Shown here: piece by piece, positions 58,852-64,000 of the stretch
Layout: each line of letters begins with the position of its first letter
Position numbering within the stretch: position 1 is the first letter of the stretch
NCBI GenBank assembly: GCA_002633025.1
Contig: NMRB01000107.1
Coordinates: 227,771-291,770, forward strand
DNA from: Notospermus geniculatus
Lineage: Eukaryota; Nemertea; Pilidiophora; Heteronemertea; Lineidae
DNA length: 64,000 bases
Direction of reading: 5' to 3'
Position numbers and translations under genes: made by a program
The notes under the pieces: generated by a model
Told to the model about the DNA's origin: nothing
The model's input: the letters and a program-made list of their open reading frames with translations, nothing else
The model's database searches: none

Positions 58852-59135
58852 TTAAAAATATTTCAACATCTTTGGAAACAGATGCCTCCATCTGAGCAAC
58901 ACATCTTCTAAAACGTCTTTTTTCACCGCAGCACACTGCATGCATTTACAATGGATATGAACCAGTCCTGGACAAGCTACTAGCGATAACCTTTCCAGCA
59001 GGTACACAGGTAGGCCTACCAGTACCATAGGGTCTCTTATCTTGTTCAGCAGCAACCGACATTCAGCTAATGCTTTCTCATCTTTTGATATCAGCTTCAC
59101 ACATTGTTTGGTTCCTTCAAAACAACTTAAGGTGC
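58852..59135 (-). other. Unassigned protein-like open frame in intron 1
   Basis: A minus-strand frame reads CFEGTKQCVKLISKDEKALA, then a Leu-rich part with PVYLLERLSLVACPGLVHIH, and stops after LFPKMLKYF. Its composition looks protein-like, with Lys/Glu helices and two Cys clusters, but I recognise no family. There is no convincing link to the RhoGEF frame. It may be a transposon fragment or a retrocopy piece. Confidence 0.3.
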
Positions 59136-59615
59136 CCTCCCACGTGAGAGGTCTCCTGTAAGTTAGTTATCGATGGGCATTGGGGACTTTACTGCCGTTA
59201 GAGGTTCCGTATAGTGATCCTAGAACGTTGCAAAATTTGACTCCAGAGACGTAAGCCATGGCCCATGGCGTCCACGTCATTGTGGATGACACCATGGCGT
59301 GCATTATTTCTTCTCTGTGACGTCAAAATCCATGACAATCAAGGACGCTAACTCATGGTGGCGAGGGTGCACCTACCACCAGCCTGAGAGTGGACAACAA
59401 AATGACATACAAGGCTATCAGCACAAGTGTGATCAGCTGATATTTTCAGAAACATCTCTAGGGAACCCAAAGAGCAGCTCATTCAGCACTCTTGGCCGAT
59501 TCTCCCCTTAGCAGAGTGACAAGCAAAACATGACGAGAATCAAACCTAGGACTTTTGGGGTACAAGTCGCCTTCACAAGCACTGCACCCTCTTCAACTTC
59601 ACACCATCACCTTAC

Positions 59616-59721
59616 CTTGTTTATCTTCCTTCTCCTTCTCCTTTTTCTTAGAACTCGACCGTTTCGGCTGGAACGGCGAATGCCCCTTCAGGCTGTTGTG
59701 GATTCGTTTGTCCCACGACAT
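59616..59721 (-). CDS. ARHGEF11/12-like: RhoGEF exon 1: start codon and basic N-terminus
   Basis: This exon encodes 35 residues starting MSWDKRIHNS and ending in a lysine/glutamate run (SSSKKKEKEKEDKQ), then one base of the next codon. The ATG at 59721 is the first Met after an in-frame TGA about 100 bases upstream and has a G at -3. The donor reads CAAG|GTAAG. Family members carry a short basic, Ser/Lys-rich segment before the PDZ domain, which fits. The next exon I recognise is 18.7 kb away, so at least one PDZ exon between them is unseen. Confidence 0.7.
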
Positions 59722-60404
59722 CGCGTATGTTATCAAAGATTCTCCACGAATATTAATCCAAGTAAGACTGAGGGTAGCCCTTAAGGAAAGAGTACCAAAT
59801 AGTCCTCGATGACATCCTCAAAAATAAACAAATCCTCCCAAATCTTATCCACTTGACTCCACACAAGAATCACACCAAAACCAGTGTTGTTTAGATCCTG
59901 CTTTGATCCAAATACTGCTTTAGGACTTTTTACGTGACGAGTCTTAAATACATGAACTGCTTTAGTACTTTTTAAGTGATAAGTCTTTTTTGTTCATTAT
60001 CACATTATTGAAAGGGTGAGTAAATCACTACTTTTTGTTGGATTCAAAAAGCCATTTTTTGACTGGCTCCCATTTAGCGGAGTTCAATAGTTTTTGTCTT
60101 GTTGGTGAATCAAGAAACTATCTTTCAAATCTTTATCACTTTCTCAATATTGGTTCCAGATAACAAACAGTTTTCATGGGCTAAACAGCCCGCTCATTAC
60201 TTGAGATATGTGGAGTCTCGCATCAGTTACTTCAACTCGTCAAGGATCCTTGCACTATGAGTGCATAATCTGCAACACGACTCGCTGAATTGACTACATC
60301 ATTTAGACAGGGTACTGCATCACAAACTTAATATTGGTGATGCAAAGACTGCCATGCCAAATAAAATACATATTGTGTATTGTACATAAACAGGAATTCA
60401 GCAG

Positions 60405-60850
60405 CTCATCATGGACTGAAAGCCACCTTTAGACAGAATCCACTGCATCAGGAATTCAGCAGTCCATGGACTGACTGCTGCCTTCATACAGAATCTACTC
60501 CATCAGGAATTCAGCAGTCCATGGACTGACTGCTGCCTTCATACAGAATCTACTCCATCAGGAATTCAGCAGTTCATGGACTGACTGCTGCCTCCAAACA
60601 GAATCTACTTCATCAGGAATTCAGCATTCCATGGACTGACAGCCGCCTCCAAACTGAATCTACTTCATCAGGAATTTAGCAGTCCAAGGACTGACTGCTG
60701 CCTTCACAGAATCTACTCCATCAGGAATTCAGCAGTCCGTAGTCTGACTGCCACCTTCAAATTGAATCTACTGTGTCAGGAATTCAGCAGTATGGACTGA
60801 CAGCCACCTCAAACAGAGTCTCAGCAGTACAGACGTCCACAGACTGACTA
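60405..60850. repeat. ~57-bp minisatellite (AGGAATTCAGCAGTCCATGG)
   Basis: About eight units of CATCAGGAATTCAGCAGTCC, ATGGACTGACTGCTGCC and TTCATACAGAATCTACT. It lies just before candidate plus-strand exon a. Confidence 0.93.
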
Positions 60851-60874
60851 CTGAATACGTAAGTGCTTTGACAG

Positions 60875-60943
60875 AGGGCATGCACCAACAGAGCCAATCT
60901 GGTCCATCGACTACAAATCCCAGTGGGACAAAACATAGAAACA
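60875..60943 (+). CDS. Candidate exon of a divergent plus-strand gene (exon a)
   Basis: The acceptor CTTTGACAG is followed by 69 bases of open frame encoding GMHQQSQSGPSTTNPSGTKH and RN, then a strong GTAAGT donor, phase 1. It is polar and low-complexity, with no domain recognised. It lies about 1.2 kb upstream of the RhoGEF start codon on the opposite strand, just after a minisatellite. Support is only splice-site quality and phase match with the next candidate exon. Confidence 0.3.
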
Positions 60944-61267
60944 GTAAGTCAGTTATTCAGGATGAAGCAATCCCAGAGGATGAAAAGATCTACGACCGCC
61001 ACACACACATGTTGGCAAATTGCTCTCTCACAGCCAATAATATCCATTTTAAAATCATTACCAAGTCCACTCCGCTACCAGTCGCCGAGGGACATTTCAC
61101 CCTGCCGAGAGCACGGCCAATTCCAGGCCATTTACACTCTGCCATCTGCGTATGATGAGACCGTGGAGGTTTGATTTAACAGACAGCAAAATAATTGACA
61201 GATAGTAACCCGTAGTTAAACCACTGTGTAGTATATGAACAGATTCAATACCCTGTCATCCGAAGCT

Positions 61268-61535
61268 TGAAGAGCATAGTGGTTATCACGTCCGCTAGGC
61301 GAGGGGTAGGTCCTGGATTTGAATCCAGCTCAGGCCATATGGGATTACACCCTTGCTCTTCATGTCACTTGGGACAGTAAGCTGTGGTGCCCTGAACCTT
61401 GTTCCTTTCCAAGGACAAGTAAAAGACTCCATCCAAGTGAGGAACATGAGTAGCCTGAGATGGCCTCGGCCATACTAACCAGGGCAAATAATGCTATGGC
61501 TTCGGCCCCGATAGAAAAACCCAATACAAATACTG
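61268..61535 (+). mobile_element. SINE-A, near full length
   Basis: Head GAAGAGCATAGTGGTTATC, box B-like GGATTTGAATCCAG, the body with AAGACTCCATCCAAGTGAGG and tail GATAGAAAAACCCAATACA. Confidence 0.9.
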
Positions 61536-61549
61536 AAAGGACCGGTACA

Positions 61550-61710
61550 GCGTCGCCACAGTCAGCAATGTGTGGAATCTCTCGCAAGCGATGTTCACCC
61601 ATTGTCAAAGAATACCAAAGCTGACATCACCAAGTGTGCGGTGGCTAGCGAGAAGATCCGTGGCGAGTCGATCGCTTGCGATATCACCTGGTGTGCTGCT
61701 GGCTAGGAAA
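61550..61710 (+). mobile_element. GATATCGCC-rich MITE family, copy 4
   Basis: GCGTCGCCACAGTCAGCAAT, AAGAATACCAAAGCTGACAT and CTGGTGTGCTGCTGGC. It sits right before candidate plus-strand exon b. Confidence 0.72.
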
Positions 61711-61738
61711 CCAGCAGTGGTCACTTGCCCGTTGACAG

Positions 61739-61918
61739 CCAACTCGTTCACGGAAACTCACATTGACGGGGATTTGGAAGTTGGACAACCATGCCTCTCT
61801 TTGCCAAGCCCAGAGCCATCCAATGACAAGCAAGGTGCTGAAAACAGAGATGACTTGAGATCATCCACTCGTGAAGAGTCAGATGACAAGAAGATGTCAA
61901 ATAATCCCGATAAGATAA
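61739..61918 (+). CDS. Candidate exon of a divergent plus-strand gene (exon b)
   Basis: It has 180 bases in phase 1 to phase 1, with acceptor GTTGACAG and donor GTATCA. It encodes HIDGDLEVGQPCLSLPSPEP and then an acidic, Ser-rich stretch with STREESDDKKMSNN. It looks protein-like but disordered. It lies directly downstream of a MITE at 61550-61710. The function is unknown. Confidence 0.33.
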
Positions 61919-62109
61919 GTATCAGGGTTTTTACAGCAGGAAGCAATTACTCTCAGCACATCACGAAGTTCCGGACCTGTGATTTTCTCCACGTCATATC
62001 TAATATAAGCAATTCTGAGAAAAACATTTGCCAAAGTGAAGTCCCATGGTTGGGATGAAGGCTGACATAAAAGGGAAGACCCCCTAGACCCTAAAAGCTA
62101 GGTCCTAAA

Positions 62110-62270
62110 GGTGCTGCTCCACGTGACAGATTTCTGTCGAAAGTTTGCTGTCAGATAGTAACTGTCCAAAGACTATCCCGTGGAAGTTGTTCAGCTAGTG
62201 ACTGTCACTAGCTGAACAACTTCCACGGGAAGTTCTGTGGACCACAAGATTTACTTGTCTGACAGCCAAC
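62110..62270. mobile_element. Short palindromic element with perfect 26-bp hairpin core
   Basis: GCTGTCAGA and TCTGACAGC bound the element. Its centre at 62177-62229 is a perfect inverted repeat with 26-base arms (CCCGTGGAAGTTGTTCAGCT then AGTGAC) and one central T. Confidence 0.75.
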
Positions 62271-62389
62271 CCAATACTGAATGCAGAAGCAGCAACATCA
62301 ACCTCAGCAGAACATCATCGAATGGACGGACAGTGCGTGGTTTAACACCTGTTCATTTCATGCCTACGCACATTCCCACTTTCTGTCAG

Positions 62390-62454
62390 AGAGCAATGTA
62401 ACGTCAAATTTGTTATCCCGAAGCAGTAAGTCGAAGTTCTCACACTCGGAAAAG
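62390..62454 (+). CDS. Candidate exon of a divergent plus-strand gene (exon c)
   Basis: It has 65 bases that complete a Lys codon and add 21 more, encoding SNVTSNLLSRSSKSKFSHSE plus K. The acceptor is TTTCTGTCAG and the donor GTAAAC. Phase agrees with exon b and ends in phase 0. No domain is recognised, and any further exons lie outside the part I could read. Confidence 0.3.
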
Positions 62455-62621
62455 GTAAACAAGCCTACCTAGCTGTTTTTTTCAATACGTCATCAATTAG
62501 GCTGTACCAAAATAACATTAAACAGAGGAAAGATCTGCATCTCAGATGGTACCTCAGTTATGCCATCCACGAAACCAAGAAGGTGCCACGATGGCCGGCG
62601 ACCGACAGTATTTGTAGTGGT

Positions 62622-62697
62622 ATTTGATTTTTTCCATCAGGGCCGAAGCCACGACCTGTCGCTTGCTAAGTGGACGTGATAACCACAGGCTATCAAG
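62622..62697 (-). mobile_element. SINE-A with internal deletion
   Basis: Only the tail (GATTTTTTCCATCAGGGCCG) and the head complement (GCTTGCTAAGTGGACGTGAT) remain, joined directly. The whole body is missing. Confidence 0.75.
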
Positions 62698-63410
62698 GTT
62701 CCCCCAAAGGGGCAAGGGACCACACTTCTGTCAATGGCATTGGCTGCCGAGATTTCTGAATCTCTAACCAAGGATCTGGCAAAGTTACCACTTTGTCAGG
62801 CTATGAATTCCTTGTCTTGCCGACATAACAATCTTAAGTGACCACCAGGAGGGCTGTTTGGCTACAAAAGGAATGAATTTGTAGCCAAATGGGAACTAGA
62901 CCTGCAGCTTTTGACCAAAGGCACTTTTCAGCCAAGCGAACCGAACAAGTGTGATTTTTTTAGGCCGTCAACATGCAGCATCAGGAGAGTTCCCTGGCAT
63001 CAGTTTCAAAGGCCTTTTTACATGGAGTCGGTTTGATCCGTTTCGAGGCCAGTTCACTACTTTTCGTACCTTGAAAAGGGAAGAATAGTATGGGTGCCAT
63101 GGCTTTTTCATGGTGTGAAAATCAAGTGAACTGGCCTCGATCTGGGTCGAACCGACTCCGTGTGAACAGGGCCAATGCATTCACCATAGATATTCCTGTT
63201 TGTAGTGGCTATTTATAATATTCCTTATAGTCAAGTAAAATTTCCATTGTAGTGGTGTCTCTTATCCCTAATGCACTGTCATCTGCAGTCAACATTCATC
63301 CACTAAATAAAAATATCCAACTCAAAATCAGAACGTTCCATTCTGTATTGCATAATCATCAAACTTTTCCCATATCAATTTCTTTGAGAGCTCTTCCGAT
63401 GGTCTACTTT

Positions 63411-63900
63411 TTATTTCCTCCAGCACACCTTTGGACTTCCTGGCCAGTGGTTTCCATCAACAAGTATTCCCTCCACTGAAACAAAACCACCATATTTCCA
63501 CATTTGTTTTTCTGATATCCTTCCTTTGAAACTATTTCCGAGCTTCAACTCCTGTGTATAGGTCTTCACATGTTCCTTAATGTATTTTCCATGTTCCCCA
63601 CAATACAATAGAGAACCTACACACGCATACCTAAAACACAAAATGAACGGTACCAGCTTCCAAGAATAATGTTCACAGATACCGCAAGGTACAGGTCAGG
63701 CTATGCGCAAGAGCTAACTGCTTCTCCAGTTAGCATAGCATCCGTTCCACCCAAGTTGACAGATCCAACAATGCTTCCACGTACAGATCATCATACGACA
63801 TCCGCAGGTTGTCTTCCAACCTGCCTAAAAACCATTCCAAACGATCTTCACCACATCGCGAAGTAGACATCGCGTTGAACGAACGCATCTCCCACAATGC
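63411..63900 (-). other. Unassigned degenerate coding-like stretch
   Basis: Two nearby minus-strand frames read protein-like: one contains YCGEHGKYIKEHVKTYTQEL (63411-63641), the other LEWFLGRLEDNLRMSYDDLY (around 63730-63860). They are in different frames with stops between, so this may be a decayed transposable-element gene. I cannot name the family. Confidence 0.25.
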
Positions 63901-64000
63901 TATTAGATGGCATTCCTTCCCCGGCTCTGTAAAGGTGATCCAAAGAAAAGTTTATACCATATCTTTGTAGCTGAAAGCCATTGGAAGCTCCACAAAGGAA

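Larger units (their letters stand above)
40886..59615. other. Intron 1 (18.7 kb), expected to hold PDZ exons
   Basis: It carries the duplication, the N gap and many elements. I looked for the central PDZ motifs (GFGLTV, GDRIIKVNG types) on the minus strand and found none. Unlisted parts, such as 40900-42370 and 53930-55860, are AT-rich without recognised features. Confidence 0.5.
4627..59721 (-). other. ARHGEF11/12-like: RhoGEF gene of the ARHGEF11/12 and DRhoGEF2 family (26 exons seen, 3' end outside window)
   Basis: The protein should catalyse GDP/GTP exchange on RhoA downstream of Galpha12/13, acting at the plasma membrane. Exon translations read in order as basic N-terminus, PDZ end, coiled coil, RGS-like domain, C1 zinc finger, Ser-rich linker, DH and PH. 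Every junction I assigned has GT-AG ends and a matching codon phase. Recognition rests on family landmarks: VALTLVGRPSG at the PDZ end, FRTKRSLG in the RGSL, RQEVIN followed by ELFYTERSHVR opening the DH, QRLTKYKLLIENLLKYT in the DH core, and LCEDVLVLLQRQD in the PH. A C1 finger is present in fly RhoGEF2 but absent from vertebrate ARHGEF11/12. The PDZ core and first RGSL helices were not found, and the tail after the PH lies beyond base 1. Introns run from under 150 bases to about 18.7 kb. Confidence 0.93.

Overview
This window is intron-rich, repeat-laden animal DNA from a draft assembly (one 153-base N gap at 46713-46865 and single Ns at 11832, 27930 and 31487). The GT-AG introns, tRNA-headed SINEs, dense palindromic MITEs and frequent TAGGCCTA-like words suggest a marine invertebrate with a highly heterozygous genome. 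An echinoderm or other ambulacrarian is my best guess, but the sequence does not prove the phylum.

One gene fills most of the window on the minus strand: a Rho guanine-nucleotide exchange factor of the ARHGEF11/ARHGEF12 (PDZ-RhoGEF/LARG) and Drosophila RhoGEF2 family. I recognise 26 coding exons from the start codon at 59721 down to 4627, all with consistent splice phases, encoding about 1,210 residues. In order they are: a basic N-terminus (59.7 kb); the end of a PDZ domain (40.9 kb); a coiled coil and disordered linkers (38.4-31.6 kb); an RGS-like domain (27.9-26.6 kb); a C1 zinc finger (23.8-23.3 kb); a Ser-rich linker (20.1-18.8 kb); a DH domain (18.9-16.7 kb); and a PH domain (16.9-4.6 kb). 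The 3' end lies beyond base 1. The core of the PDZ and the first part of the RGSL domain were not found. The family links Galpha12/13 and plexin or PDZ partners to RhoA activation at the plasma membrane.

Two weaker gene candidates exist. One is a minus-strand ATG exon at 6783-6967 inside the last PH intron, whose phase would allow splicing into the 4627-4758 exon. The other is a set of three phase-compatible plus-strand exons at 60875-62454, divergent from the RhoGEF start.

The introns are built of mobile DNA. There are three tRNA-headed SINE groups, several TIR MITE families (one TTAA-flanked, one pogo-like, one ~245 bp and three-fold repeated), nested insertions and many minisatellites. 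Intron 1 holds a large direct duplication, 42370-46380 versus 46866-53530, across the N gap. Its copies differ by a few percent and by insertions, including a 2.3 kb TIR element present only in the second copy. This looks like two unmerged haplotypes, or a recent tandem duplication.
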